From: Hansschlegelia plantiphila
Lineage (GTDB): Bacteria > Pseudomonadota > Alphaproteobacteria > Rhizobiales > Methylopilaceae
Direction of reading: 5' to 3'
DNA: 64,000 nt
Assembly (NCBI RefSeq): GCF_027922265.1
Contig: NZ_BSFI01000008.1
Span: 388,001-452,000, forward strand
In this document: positions 49,893 to 59,004 of the stretch, one piece after another
Numbering within the stretch: the first letter of the stretch is position 1
Layout of the letters: every line of letters starts with the position of its first letter
Translations under genes and position numbers: made by a program
Notes under the pieces: generated by a model
What the model was told of the DNA's origin: nothing
What the model saw: the letters and a program-made list of their open reading frames with translations, nothing else
The model's database searches: none

Positions 49893-50204
49893 TTAGCGGC
49901 CGCCGGCTGCATTCTTTTTACGGGTCTCGGCCGCTTTCTTCGCTGACGCCGACCGGTCTGCGGCGGAGCGGTGTGCGGCGGCTTCGCCGCCAAGCTTGCC
50001 GCCTAGGTGCGCCGCGGGGTTTCCAGTCGTCGCGCCCCGGCCGGCCCCCGACTGCTTGCCGCCGCCGTCGTCCTTGTTGACCGTCGCCCAGGCGCGGCGC
50101 TCGGCTTCCTTCTCGGGCACGCCGTGGTTCTCATAGCTCTCAGCGATGTGATCCGCCTTGCGCTCCTGCTTGTCGGTGTAGGCCGACTTGTCGCCTTTTG
50201 GCAT
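49893..50204 (-). CDS. Hydrophilic stress protein, often mis-named plasmid stabilisation protein
   Basis: 103 residues. MPKGDKSAYTDKQERKADHI, SYENHGVPEKEAERRAWATVNKDDGGGKQSG and a Lys/Ala/Arg-rich tail match a family commonly annotated (without function) as plasmid stabilisation protein; nothing here supports that role. No hydrophobic segment. Perfect AGGAGG five bases before ATG 50204 and an exact EcfG promoter just upstream point to general-stress control. Divergent from the SDR gene. Confidence 0.85.
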   Translation of the reverse strand: MPKGDKSAYTDKQERKADHIAESYENHGVPEKEAERRAWATVNKDDGGGKQSGAGRGATTGNPAAHLGGKLGGEAAAHRSAADRSASAKKAAETRKKNAAGGR

Positions 50205-50226
50205 TCGAGCCTCCTGTTTTCGACGA

Positions 50227-50251
50227 AACGGCGGCCCCGGCGCAGAGTTCC
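50227..50251 (-). promoter_or_regulatory. EcfG-type general stress promoter
   Basis: Minus strand: GGAAC (50251-50247), 16-base spacer, CGTT (50230-50227), exact consensus. The start codon at 50204 follows 22 bases later with AGGAGG in between. Confidence 0.75.
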
Positions 50252-50427
50252 AGGTTCCCGGCGGACGGCGAGACTGGGCCTCAAAGGCACGCCACCTCTC
50301 CATTCTGCGAGGCCGCAGGGAACGATCGGAAATCCATCGCGCTTTCACCTCGAACCTCCCGGAGGGCGAGGCTGCGGCACGCCGCCTCGGACGCGCCAGC
50401 CGCCCTTCGCGCAATCGGAGCATCCTG

Positions 50428-51297
50428 ATGAACGACCCGCGAACCGTACATCCGACGCCTCCCCAGCCGGCCCAGCAGCAGGACATGCCGGGCCATGAGG
50501 CGCAGATGAACCCGAAGGCCGATCACGGCGAGGCGAGCTACAAAGGATCTGGCGAACTCGAGGGCCGCGCCGCCATCATTACGGGCGGCGATTCCGGGAT
50601 TGGCCGCGCAGTCGCTATCGCCTACGCCCGCGAGGGCGCCGACGTGCTGGTCAGCTATTACGACGAGCACGACGACGCGCGCGAAACCGCCCGCTGGATC
50701 GAGGAGGCCGGCCGCAAGGCGATCCTCGTCGCGGGCGACGTCAAGGACGAAGCTCATTGCGCGGCGCTTGTCGATCGCGCGGTCTCGGAATTCGGGCGTC
50801 TCGACATCCTCGTCAACAACGCCGCCCATCAGGCGAGCTTCGAAAGCATCCAGGACATCAGCGCGGAGGAGTGGGACGTGACGTTCCGCACCAACATCCA
50901 CGCTATGTTCTATCTCTCGAAAGCCGCGCTGAAGCACATGAAGGCGGGCTCGGCGATCATCAACACCAGTTCGATCAACGCCAAGAGCCCATCACCGACC
51001 CTCCTCGCCTACGCCACGACCAAGGGCGCGATCGCGAACTTCACGGCCGGGCTTGCACAGTTGGTCGCGAAGGACGGCGTGCGCGTCAACGCCGTGGCGC
51101 CGGGCCCGATCTGGACCCCGCTGATCCCCTCGACGATGCCGCCCGAAGCCGTCGAGAAATTCGGATCGAACACGCCGATCGGTCGTGCGGGCCAGCCCGC
51201 CGAGCTCGCCGGCGCCTATGTGCTGCTCGCGTCCGACAAGGCGAGCTACATCACCGGCGCGCTGATCCCCGTCACGGGCGGTCGCCCGATGCTTTAG
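50428..51297 (+). CDS. SDR-family oxidoreductase
   Basis: 289 residues from ATG 50428 (GGAG eight bases before). Extended N-terminal tail rich in Gln/Pro (PQPAQQQDMPGHEAQM), then SDR core ITGGDSGIGRAVA (about 52-64), NNAAHQASF, and catalytic Ser/Tyr/Lys in SSINAKSPSPTLLAYATTKGA. This is the YghA/glucose-dehydrogenase-like group that is common among stress-induced genes. An imperfect EcfG site (GGAAC 50319-50323, N16, CGCT) lies upstream. Converges on the helicase. Confidence 0.88.
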   Translation: MNDPRTVHPTPPQPAQQQDMPGHEAQMNPKADHGEASYKGSGELEGRAAIITGGDSGIGRAVAIAYAREGADVLVSYYDEHDDARETARWIEEAGRKAILVAGDVKDEAHCAALVDRAVSEFGRLDILVNNAAHQASFESIQDISAEEWDVTFRTNIHAMFYLSKAALKHMKAGSAIINTSSINAKSPSPTLLAYATTKGAIANFTAGLAQLVAKDGVRVNAVAPGPIWTPLIPSTMPPEAVEKFGSNTPIGRAGQPAELAGAYVLLASDKASYITGALIPVTGGRPML

Positions 51298-51313
51298 CCG
51301 GGCCGCGAAGGCC

Positions 51314-53377
51314 TCAGCGCCACATCGCACGCATCCGTGCGCCGATATCGACGCGCGCGGCCGGCGCAGCGGCCCGCTGCGCGCCGGCGACGGCCGGCGG
51401 CCACGAGCAGAGCTCGAACCTGTCCAGCATCGCGGCGGTGATGAAGCGGGTCCGCGCGGCGTAGACATGCCGATCGCCATAGGCCGACTGCTGATGCGTG
51501 AAGAAGCGCTGCGGCAGGATGATGCGCAGATCGTCCTTCGCACGCGTCATCGCCACATAGAGCAGCCGCCGCTCCTCCTCGATCTCGGCGGATGAGCCGA
51601 CGCCGAGGTCGGACGGCATGCAGCCGTCGACGCCGTTCAGCACGAACACCGATCGCCACTCCTGGCCCTTTGCGGAATGGATGGTCGACAGGATCAGATA
51701 GTCCTCGTCGAGTTGAGGCGGCCCCGACCTGTCGCTGGTCGAGTCCGGCGGGTCGAGCGTCAGTTCGGTCAGAAAGCGCTCGCGGGACGGGTAGCCCGAC
51801 GCGATCTGCTCGAGCTGGACAAGATCGATCGCGCGGACCGCCGCGTCATCATGGATGCGCTCGAGATGCGGCTGGTACCAGCGCCGCGCGAGACCGAGCT
51901 CGGCCGGCCACCCCGCAGCCCCGCCGGCGATCGCCGTCATCGTCTCAACGAATCCGGACCAGTCGGCGGCGCTGCGGGGCGGCGCAGCGGTCTCGGCGAG
52001 GGCGGCGATCGGCTGTGCGGCGGCTCCGATCGCGTCGAGCGTCTTCGAGGCCGAGGACGGGCCGACCCCCGCGATCAGCTGCATCGCCCGGAAACCCGCG
52101 ACGCGGTCGCGTGGATTCTCCGCAAAGCGAAGCAGCGCCAGCAGGTCCTTCACATGGGCCGCGTCGAGAAACTTCAGTCCGCCGAACTTCACGAACGGAA
52201 TATTGCGGCGTGCAAGCTCGAGCTCCAGCGGCGCACTGTGGCTCGATGTGCGGAACAGCACGGCCTGCGACTTCAGCAGGTCGCCCGCCTCGCGGTTCTC
52301 GAGCACGGCGTCGGCGACATAGCGGGCCTGATCGGCCTCGTCTCGGACGCTGACCAGCCGCGGCCTGAAGCCCTCCGTCCGCTCCGACCTCAGATTCTTG
52401 GTGAAACGCTCCTCCGAGAGCTCGATCACCGCGTTGGCGGCGGCGAGCACGGCTTGCGTCGAGCGATAGTTGCGATCGAGCGTCACCATCTCCGCCGGCG
52501 GCGAGAAGCTCCTGGGGAAGTCGAGGATGTTGCGCACCGTCGCCGCGCGGAACGAATAGATCGACTGCGCATCGTCCCCGACCACGGTGACGCCGCGGCC
52601 GTCCGGCTTCAGCGCGAGCAGGATCGACGCCTGCAGCCGGTTGGTGTCCTGATATTCGTCGACCAGCACATGGTCGAAGCGGGCGGTGAGGTCGGACGCG
52701 ATCGCGGGCTCCGCGGCCATCTGCGCCCAGTAGAGCAGCAGGTCGTCGTAATCGAGCACGTTCTGGCGCTGCTTCGCCTCGACATAGGCTGCGAACAGCG
52801 CCCGAAGCTCGGTGGTCCAGCCCGCGCACCATGGAAAGGACTGGCCGAGCACCTGCTCCAGCGGCGCCTCGGCGTTGACCGCGCGCGAATAGATCGCGAC
52901 GCAGGTCCCCTTAGTCGGAAAGCGCTTGGCGGTCTTCGACAGGCCCGCCTCGTGCCGGGCGAGATTCATGAGGTCCGCGGAATCCTCACGGTCGTGGATC
53001 GTGAACTGCGGATCGAGACCGATGGTCTCCGCGTAATCCCGGATCAGCCGGGCGCCGATCGCATGGAACGTCCCGGCCCACGGCAGGGCGTCGGCCATCG
53101 CGCCCTTCAAGCCGAGCGCCTGGGCCGCGATCCGCTCGACGCGGCGCGTCATCTCGGCGGCCGCGCGCCGCGAGAACGTCAGCAGCAGGATGCGGCGGGG
53201 ATCGGCCCCTTGCGCCACCAGATGGGCGACGCGGTGCGCGAGCGTGTTGGTCTTGCCGGAGCCGGCGCCGGCGATCACCAGCAAGGGCGTCCCGGGGGCG
53301 CCGCGCGGACCGACGCCGTGCTCCACGGCCCTCCGCTGTTCAGGATTGAGGGCGTCGAGATAGGCGGCGGCGACCAC
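51314..53377 (-). CDS. UvrD/PcrA-family ATP-dependent helicase
   Basis: 687 residues from GTG 53377 (GGAG nine bases before). SF1A motifs: Walker A AGAGSGKT (36-43), LVDEYQDTN (II), VGDDAQSIYSFR (III), LDRNYRSTQ (IV), STIHSAKGQEW (V), YVAMTRAKDDL (VI). Involved in DNA repair or replication restart. Shorter than the usual UvrD (about 720) and lacks an obvious C-terminal Tudor region, so a secondary helicase is possible. Confidence 0.9.
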   Translation of the reverse strand: MVAAAYLDALNPEQRRAVEHGVGPRGAPGTPLLVIAGAGSGKTNTLAHRVAHLVAQGADPRRILLLTFSRRAAAEMTRRVERIAAQALGLKGAMADALPWAGTFHAIGARLIRDYAETIGLDPQFTIHDREDSADLMNLARHEAGLSKTAKRFPTKGTCVAIYSRAVNAEAPLEQVLGQSFPWCAGWTTELRALFAAYVEAKQRQNVLDYDDLLLYWAQMAAEPAIASDLTARFDHVLVDEYQDTNRLQASILLALKPDGRGVTVVGDDAQSIYSFRAATVRNILDFPRSFSPPAEMVTLDRNYRSTQAVLAAANAVIELSEERFTKNLRSERTEGFRPRLVSVRDEADQARYVADAVLENREAGDLLKSQAVLFRTSSHSAPLELELARRNIPFVKFGGLKFLDAAHVKDLLALLRFAENPRDRVAGFRAMQLIAGVGPSSASKTLDAIGAAAQPIAALAETAAPPRSAADWSGFVETMTAIAGGAAGWPAELGLARRWYQPHLERIHDDAAVRAIDLVQLEQIASGYPSRERFLTELTLDPPDSTSDRSGPPQLDEDYLILSTIHSAKGQEWRSVFVLNGVDGCMPSDLGVGSSAEIEEERRLLYVAMTRAKDDLRIILPQRFFTHQQSAYGDRHVYAARTRFITAAMLDRFELCSWPPAVAGAQRAAAPAARVDIGARMRAMWR

Positions 53378-53486
53378 GAATCGTCACTCCAGGAGAAAGT
53401 CTCAGGAGGCGCCAATCACGTTTTGTTCGCAAGCGCCTTAAGCGCCGCCGCCGAATGAGCGATTGCCGTCGCTGTGTTGCAGGCTT

Positions 53487-54656
53487 TTAGGCGGCCATAA
53501 CGATAGACCGGCGACCCACGTCGTCGCGTTCGCCGACAAAGCGGAACGTGCCCCGCCCCGCGGCCTTGGCTGCGTAGAGCGCGCGGTCCGCGCAGGCTGT
53601 GAGCTCATCAAGGCTGGTTCCGTCGGCGGGCGCGAGGGCGATGCCTATGCTCGCGCCGATCGCGATCTCGTGGTCCCCGATTCCGCAGGGCGCGCTGATC
53701 ACGCGGATGATCCGTCGGGCGAGCCGCTTTGCGGCCTGCGCGTCTGGAATGTTCGCCTGGAGGACGATGAACTCGTCCCCTCCGAGACGAACCGCGCTGT
53801 CGCCCTCCCTCAGGACGCCGGTCAGGCGACCGGCCACCATCCTGAGAAGTTCATCGCCGATCGGGTGGCCATAGCGGTCATTCACCGACTTGAAGCCGTC
53901 GAGGTCGACATACAGCACGGCGATGAGCGCGCCATCCCGGGCGGCTGTGGCGACCTCGGCAAATCGTTCCCAGAGCGCCAGCCGGTTGGGGAGTCGCGTC
54001 ATGGGATCGTGACGCGCGAGCGTCGCGAGCTGGAAACGGGTCGCGAACTGCGTCGTCACGGACCGGTAGGCGTGGGACACCGTCTCGAAGCTTGCGAGCA
54101 GAAAGAAAAAAATGAACCCCGCAAGAACGAGGTCGTTCACGCCGCCTAGGGCGAGCGCCGCCATGATCGGGGTCGAAGCGATGACAAGGCTCGAGATGCA
54201 GATCAAGGGCCTGCCGGAGACGCGCGTGACCTGGCCCGCGCAGTAGCCGAACAGCAGAGCGATCGCCATCATGTGCAGTTGCGGGTATTCGGGAAAGCTG
54301 AATGTCCGGGCGCCCATCGCGCCGATGCAGCCGCCAATGGCCAGGGTTCCGAGAGCGTAACGTCGCTCCCAGCGGCGGGCCGCAGCCACATCGAGCGGCG
54401 CTTTCGCCAGTCGCCGTCGGAACATCATGATCAATACGACGCGGGCGCAGGTCAGGACGGCCGCCAACCACGCCAGCGCGGCCATCGCCCGATCGCCGGT
54501 GTTGCTGACCGAGATCGCCCCGACCCAGACGATCGCGATTCCCATCGCCACAACGGGAACGAGCGCCGAATAGAGCAAGGCGACGAGCTCGACGAACACG
54601 GGGCCGGAGACCGGCGAAGCGTACAGAAGTTTGCGCGATGGCATCGGGTCGGACAC
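53487..54656 (-). CDS. Membrane-bound diguanylate cyclase (GGDEF)
   Basis: 389 residues. Six membrane helices (about 15-205) form the sensor part, then a GGDEF domain with GGDEFIVLQ and an intact inhibitory site RxxD (REGD) five residues before. DPMTRLPNR and DLDGFKSVND give the catalytic and metal residues. Makes c-di-GMP. It shares ALLFGYC(A/S)G and layout with the DGC at 55599, so they are paralogues. Upstream of it and divergent lies the Tat-exported basic protein. Confidence 0.9.
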   Translation of the reverse strand: MSDPMPSRKLLYASPVSGPVFVELVALLYSALVPVVAMGIAIVWVGAISVSNTGDRAMAALAWLAAVLTCARVVLIMMFRRRLAKAPLDVAAARRWERRYALGTLAIGGCIGAMGARTFSFPEYPQLHMMAIALLFGYCAGQVTRVSGRPLICISSLVIASTPIMAALALGGVNDLVLAGFIFFFLLASFETVSHAYRSVTTQFATRFQLATLARHDPMTRLPNRLALWERFAEVATAARDGALIAVLYVDLDGFKSVNDRYGHPIGDELLRMVAGRLTGVLREGDSAVRLGGDEFIVLQANIPDAQAAKRLARRIIRVISAPCGIGDHEIAIGASIGIALAPADGTSLDELTACADRALYAAKAAGRGTFRFVGERDDVGRRSIVMAA

Positions 54657-55023
54657 TCCTCGCCCTGATTTACACCAGAACCCCTGAAGATCGCTTATCG
54701 AACGGCGCCAACACCCGGTAAGATTAACAAATCCAGTTTATTGGATATCGTTTCGTTTCATGCTTGCAACGCCAAGAACTGTATGGCTCCAAGCTCCCGG
54801 AGGTCGACGAAGCCGCCAAAGTCCTCGTCGCAAACAGTGGCGGTCTTGGGCGCCCGGCGTCCCGCCGGGGCGGACCGGGATCCAGCGAGGTTCCGTCCGA
54901 AACGACTTCTCCAATTGAGCCCGGACGCCATTCGCGCATCGCGAAACACGGGTGTTTGCGGCGCGCATAGACTCTCCACCGGCGGCCCTGTGATGGTGCG
55001 AGGCGCAGGAACAGGAGCGGAAA
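54657..55023. other. Intergenic region between the diguanylate cyclase and the Tat protein
   Basis: 367 bases; frames found here are short or Arg/Pro-rich shadows. No RNA gene, terminator or clear operator seen. It must carry the promoters of both divergent genes. Confidence 0.5.
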
Positions 55024-55362
55024 ATGGATCGACGTTCGTTTATCTTCGGCGTGTTCGGCCTCGCGGGAGCGACGCTGGCCGCTCGGCTCGGAGTCTCCGC
55101 AGCCCAAGCCATGCCGACGCAGAGGCCCAAGACCGATGGCGGGCGCGCCCTGGATGCGGGGGGCCCGTCGGCGCCCGACGGGACGCCGGCTGAGACGGTG
55201 CGGGATCACCGGGGCGGCGGCCGTCGCAGCCCGCGCGCCCAAGGTCGCGGTCGACGCGGAGGCGGCTGGAGACGCGGCGGCGAACGTCACGACTACCGCC
55301 GCCATCGTCGATGCCGGCCCTACGTCACCGGAATGGGGACCTTCGGCAGCCGTTGCTGGTGA
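55024..55362 (+). CDS. Tat-exported basic protein, unknown function
   Basis: 112 residues with a Tat signal DRRSFIFGVFGLAGA at residues 2-16 and cleavage after AQA (about 27-29). The mature half is Arg/Gly-rich (GRRSPRAQGRGRRGGGWRRGG) and ends RRCRPYVTGMGTFGSRCW with two Cys. AGGAG six bases before ATG supports it. Similar small RR-exported basic proteins occur in Methylobacterium-type genomes (from memory). It lies between two diguanylate cyclases. Confidence 0.72.
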   Translation: MDRRSFIFGVFGLAGATLAARLGVSAAQAMPTQRPKTDGGRALDAGGPSAPDGTPAETVRDHRGGGRRSPRAQGRGRRGGGWRRGGERHDYRRHRRCRPYVTGMGTFGSRCW

Positions 55363-55598
55363 GCCGAAACAGGCCGCCCTTCGAATGACCTGGAAGCGCG
55401 CCTCTCGGCCGGAACGGGAGTCTCGGCCTCGGCGTCCCATACGCCTCGGGCATGCCGATCAGCACGGCGCCATTCCAAGGGTTCGCTAAAATTGGCCTCA
55501 AAGGGCCGAAGTCGACGCGCGTAAGGATCGCGCCTAACCATCCGGTCATAACTCTTGGCATATAGTAGTTCGGCTTCGCCGCCGAACGGTCGATATCG

Positions 55599-56726
55599 AT
55601 GTATTTTCGTGACGAGACAGACGACGTTAAAGAAGTTCTCGTCGCTCAGCTTGCATCCAGCATCGTCCCGATGACGATCATGGGCGGCACCTTCATCGTC
55701 ATAGGAGCCTTTGTATCGATTTCGCTCGCCATGCCGATTTTGACGGCGGTCACTGTCCTCGGAGGCCTGATCGCAGTCGCAAAGATCGTGCTGATGCTGA
55801 TGCACAGCAAGCGAAATCAGTTAGGCAAAGAATCTCGATCGACGACCGCCCTTTGGGAACGGGCCCATGCGGTTACGACGATCGGCTTTGCAGCGACGGT
55901 CGGCGCGGTTAGCGCCACGACATTCGCGGCGCCGGACCTGACGCTCCAGATGCTCGCGACCGCGCTGCTGTTTGGCTATTGCTCCGGAATCGTCTGCCGA
56001 CTGTCGATCCGGCCGTTCATCGCTTTGCCGACGATGGCGATCGCAGCGGCGCCCGTGATCGTGTCGGCGGCGCTCTACGGGGATGCTTCGCACTGGATGA
56101 TCGCGACCATCTTCTTCGTCTTCCTTGTCGGAAGCGCAGAGACCGTCCGGTACATCCACTCCACGGCGCTACGAGAAATCGGCATGCGGCTCGACATGGC
56201 GACGCTTGCCCGAAACGATCCCTTGACGGGCCTTTCGAACCGGTTGGGCCTGCGGGAAACCTTCCGGGAGGTCGCCGGAGCCATCAGCATAAATTCGATG
56301 GTTGCGATCCACTACTTGGATCTCGACGATTTCAAGCCGGTAAATGATCGTCATGGTCACGCGATCGGCGACGAGGTGCTGCGGCTCGTCGCATCTCGGT
56401 TGAAAGCCGCTCTGAGGGAAGGCGATCTGGCCGCCCGGATCGGAGGCGATGAATTCGTCGTCCTTCAGGCCCCCGTGGACAATCCGAAGGAGGCGGAGAG
56501 CTACGCGGAGAAGCTTTCGGATCTGATCATCGAACCTTACCGGGTCGGAGACGAGACGATCGAGATTGGGGTAAGCGTGGGCTACGCCGTCTCGAAGCCC
56601 GTCATCCGAGGCCTCGACCATCTGCTCCATGACGCCGACGCAGCGCTGTACAGCATGAAGCGGGCGGGCGGCGGCGCTGCCGGCGCGAAATTGACGAGCC
56701 GGGCGCTGCGGAGAACGTCCGGATGA
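55599..56726 (+). CDS. Membrane-bound diguanylate cyclase (GGDEF)
   Basis: 375 residues. About six membrane helices (10-200) then GGDEF: DPLTGLSNR, YLDLDDFKPVND, REGD inhibitory site, GGDEFVVLQ. Enzymatically intact by motif. Paralogue of the DGC at 53487 with the same LLFGYC(S/A)G helix. No separate sensory domain such as PAS or GAF. The 236-base gap from the Tat protein shows no clear promoter. Confidence 0.9.
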   Translation: MYFRDETDDVKEVLVAQLASSIVPMTIMGGTFIVIGAFVSISLAMPILTAVTVLGGLIAVAKIVLMLMHSKRNQLGKESRSTTALWERAHAVTTIGFAATVGAVSATTFAAPDLTLQMLATALLFGYCSGIVCRLSIRPFIALPTMAIAAAPVIVSAALYGDASHWMIATIFFVFLVGSAETVRYIHSTALREIGMRLDMATLARNDPLTGLSNRLGLRETFREVAGAISINSMVAIHYLDLDDFKPVNDRHGHAIGDEVLRLVASRLKAALREGDLAARIGGDEFVVLQAPVDNPKEAESYAEKLSDLIIEPYRVGDETIEIGVSVGYAVSKPVIRGLDHLLHDADAALYSMKRAGGGAAGAKLTSRALRRTSG

Positions 56727-56738
56727 TCATCCGCGCAT

Positions 56739-58550
56739 CTATTGAGGCGTGACCGGAGCCGGCGCAGGCCTCAGTCGCGGCGGCCCGGCGCCATCCGGAG
56801 TCGCGGCCAGGCCGCGTTCGCTAAGAAGCTTGAGCATCGCGCGGGCGATCTCGCGCTCGCCCATGATCACCGCATCGGCTCCAAGGGAGCGAAGGTGATC
56901 CGCCTCCGCGTCCGAATGCGCGCGGGCGATGATGTGCAATCCAGGATTCTGTCGGCGCGCCTGCTGAACCACCTGGCCGGCCTCGAACGCATTGGGGATC
57001 GCGACCACCAGCACCTTCGCCCCCACGAGGTTGGCGAGCCCCAGGGTGTCGGAGCTCGCCGCGTTGCCTATGATGAGCTCGATGCCCGCCTCGCGTAACG
57101 CCGCGATCCGCGTCTCGGCGTCCTCAATGACCAGAAAGGGCGCATGGGAGGCGCGAAGCCGCTCCGCGATCAGCCCGCCGACCCGGCCGGCGCCGATGAG
57201 GACGGTGTGCGCCTGCAGCATCGTCGGAACTGCGACCACGTCCTCCTCTTCGTCCGCCGCCCTCTCGGCGGGCGCTGCCGCCGGCGCTTCGTCGGGAGCC
57301 TCCTGCCTGCGCGCAAGCCGCGCCTCGAGCCGGGGCCGCGCGCGCTCGGCGAGGAAGAAAATAAACGGGTTCAGCACGATCGAAACGATCGCGCCTGCGA
57401 TGATCAGGTCGCGGCCCTCGGGCGGCAGCAGGTTCAGATTCAGTCCGAGCTCCGCCAGGATGAACGAGAACTCGCCGATCTGGGCGAGGCTGGCCGAAAT
57501 GGTCAGCGCCGTGCCGATCGGCCGGCGAAAGGCCAGCACGATAAGGAACGCGGCTATCGACTTGCCGACGACGATGACCGCGACGGTCGCGATCACAGGC
57601 AGCGGGTCGCGCACCACAATCGACGGATCGAACAGCATGCCGGCCGAGACGAAGAACAGCACGGCGAAGGCGTCGCGCAGCGGCAGGCTCTCATTGGCGG
57701 CGGCCTGGCTGAGCGGGCTTTCCGAAAGCACCATCCCTGCGAAAAACGCCCCGAGCGCCAGCGACACGCCGAACAGCTTCGACGCACCGAAAGCGATGCC
57801 AAGCGCGATCGCCAGAACGCCGAGGCGAAACAGCTCGCGCGAGCCGGAATGCGCGATGCGATGCAGGATCGCCGGCACCAGACGCCGCCCGACCACGAGC
57901 ATCAGAGCGACGAACAGTCCGACCTTGGACAGCGTGACGAATACGAGCCCGTCGATCCCGAGCTCGACGCCCAGCATCGCGCCGATGAAGACCGCGAGCG
58001 GATCGCCGCCGACCGAATGGCCGGCCTTCGCGCTCGCGACCGCCGGCAGCAGCACGAGCGCGAGCACCATCGCGAGGTCCTCGACGATCAGCCAGCCGAC
58101 CGCGATACGACCGCGCTCGCTTTCGACAAGCCTGCGCTCCTGCAGCGCTTTCAGCAGAACCACGGTCGAGGCGACCGAAAGCGCGAGGCCGAAGACGATT
58201 CCGCCGCCGAGGCTCCACCCCATCAGCGCGGCGAGGCCCCAGCCAAGCCCGGTCGCCACCGCCATCTGCACGATTGCGCCCGGCAGCGCGACGGCGCGCA
58301 CCGACCAGAGTTCCTTTACCGAAAAATGCAGGCCGACGCCGAACATCAGCAGTATGACGCCGATCTCGGCGAGTTCGGGAGCAAGTGCCTGGTCGGCGAC
58401 ATAGCCCGGCGTATGAGGGCCGACGAGAATGCCGGCCACCAGATAGCCGACCAGCGGCGGCAGCCTGAAGCGATGCGCGATCGCGCCGAGGATGAAAGCC
58501 AGCACGAACCCCGCGACGAGGATGGAAATGAGCGGCGTGTCGTGATGCAT
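56739..58550 (-). CDS. Kef-type monovalent cation:proton antiporter
   Basis: 603 residues from ATG 58550. N-terminal CPA2 antiporter with about 12 membrane helices (residues 8-390), including VGYLVAGILVGPHTPG, LFFVSAGMLFDP and QIGEFSFILAELG. A linker rich in Ala/Glu then a TrkA-N (RCK) domain starting HTVLIGAGRVGGLIAERL (about 455-470), binding NAD(H). YbaL/KefB-like, probably K+ or Na+ export under stress. The frame is open to 59018, but that extension lies upstream of the family start. Confidence 0.9.
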   Translation of the reverse strand: MHHDTPLISILVAGFVLAFILGAIAHRFRLPPLVGYLVAGILVGPHTPGYVADQALAPELAEIGVILLMFGVGLHFSVKELWSVRAVALPGAIVQMAVATGLGWGLAALMGWSLGGGIVFGLALSVASTVVLLKALQERRLVESERGRIAVGWLIVEDLAMVLALVLLPAVASAKAGHSVGGDPLAVFIGAMLGVELGIDGLVFVTLSKVGLFVALMLVVGRRLVPAILHRIAHSGSRELFRLGVLAIALGIAFGASKLFGVSLALGAFFAGMVLSESPLSQAAANESLPLRDAFAVLFFVSAGMLFDPSIVVRDPLPVIATVAVIVVGKSIAAFLIVLAFRRPIGTALTISASLAQIGEFSFILAELGLNLNLLPPEGRDLIIAGAIVSIVLNPFIFFLAERARPRLEARLARRQEAPDEAPAAAPAERAADEEEDVVAVPTMLQAHTVLIGAGRVGGLIAERLRASHAPFLVIEDAETRIAALREAGIELIIGNAASSDTLGLANLVGAKVLVVAIPNAFEAGQVVQQARRQNPGLHIIARAHSDAEADHLRSLGADAVIMGEREIARAMLKLLSERGLAATPDGAGPPRLRPAPAPVTPQ

Positions 58551-59004
58551 GAGGCGTTTTTTCCGCTGTTGGGGGAAACCGCTCCCATAATGACCGCGGC
58601 GGCCCGCCATTCCAGCTTGAGGCCGATAAATCGGCGCAAAGCTCCGTGACGAGCCCGCCAAGCGGCAAGCCCGGAGCCGCCCCGCCGGGCGGCTGAGTGA
58701 CGGCCGCCGTCGATCACGCCCCGCGGACTGCGACGGACATCGCGTCGACGCGCTAAAGCTGCGATACTCTCGACGCACAATTGTGTCGGCTTTGACGAGC
58801 GCTCCGGACAGCCGCGGAGAACCAGTCCGCGTGAGAGCGCCTTCCTGTTGAGTGCGGGTCGCCCTGGTCTCCGTCGCACGGAGCGCACGCGCCGAACGCC
58901 GCCTTTGCTTCGCTGATCGCACGGCCATCCGTCGACCAGAATGAACCGGCTTTTCTTTGAGCCAAATCGCCTGCCGAGAGCCGCCGCCGGCCGGAAAGGC
59001 GCAC
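58551..59004. other. Intergenic region before the glucan synthase
   Basis: 454 bases with no convincing gene. It contains an 8-bp hairpin AGCCGCCC/GGGCGGCT (58675-58694) and the promoters of the divergent antiporter and glucan synthase, which I cannot define. Overlapping frames here are shadows. Confidence 0.5.

Noticed and set aside
55411..55436. GGAAC-N17-CGTC upstream of the second diguanylate cyclase
   Set aside because: The -10 has a mismatch in its last base and the site is over 160 bases from the start; too weak to list as a promoter.
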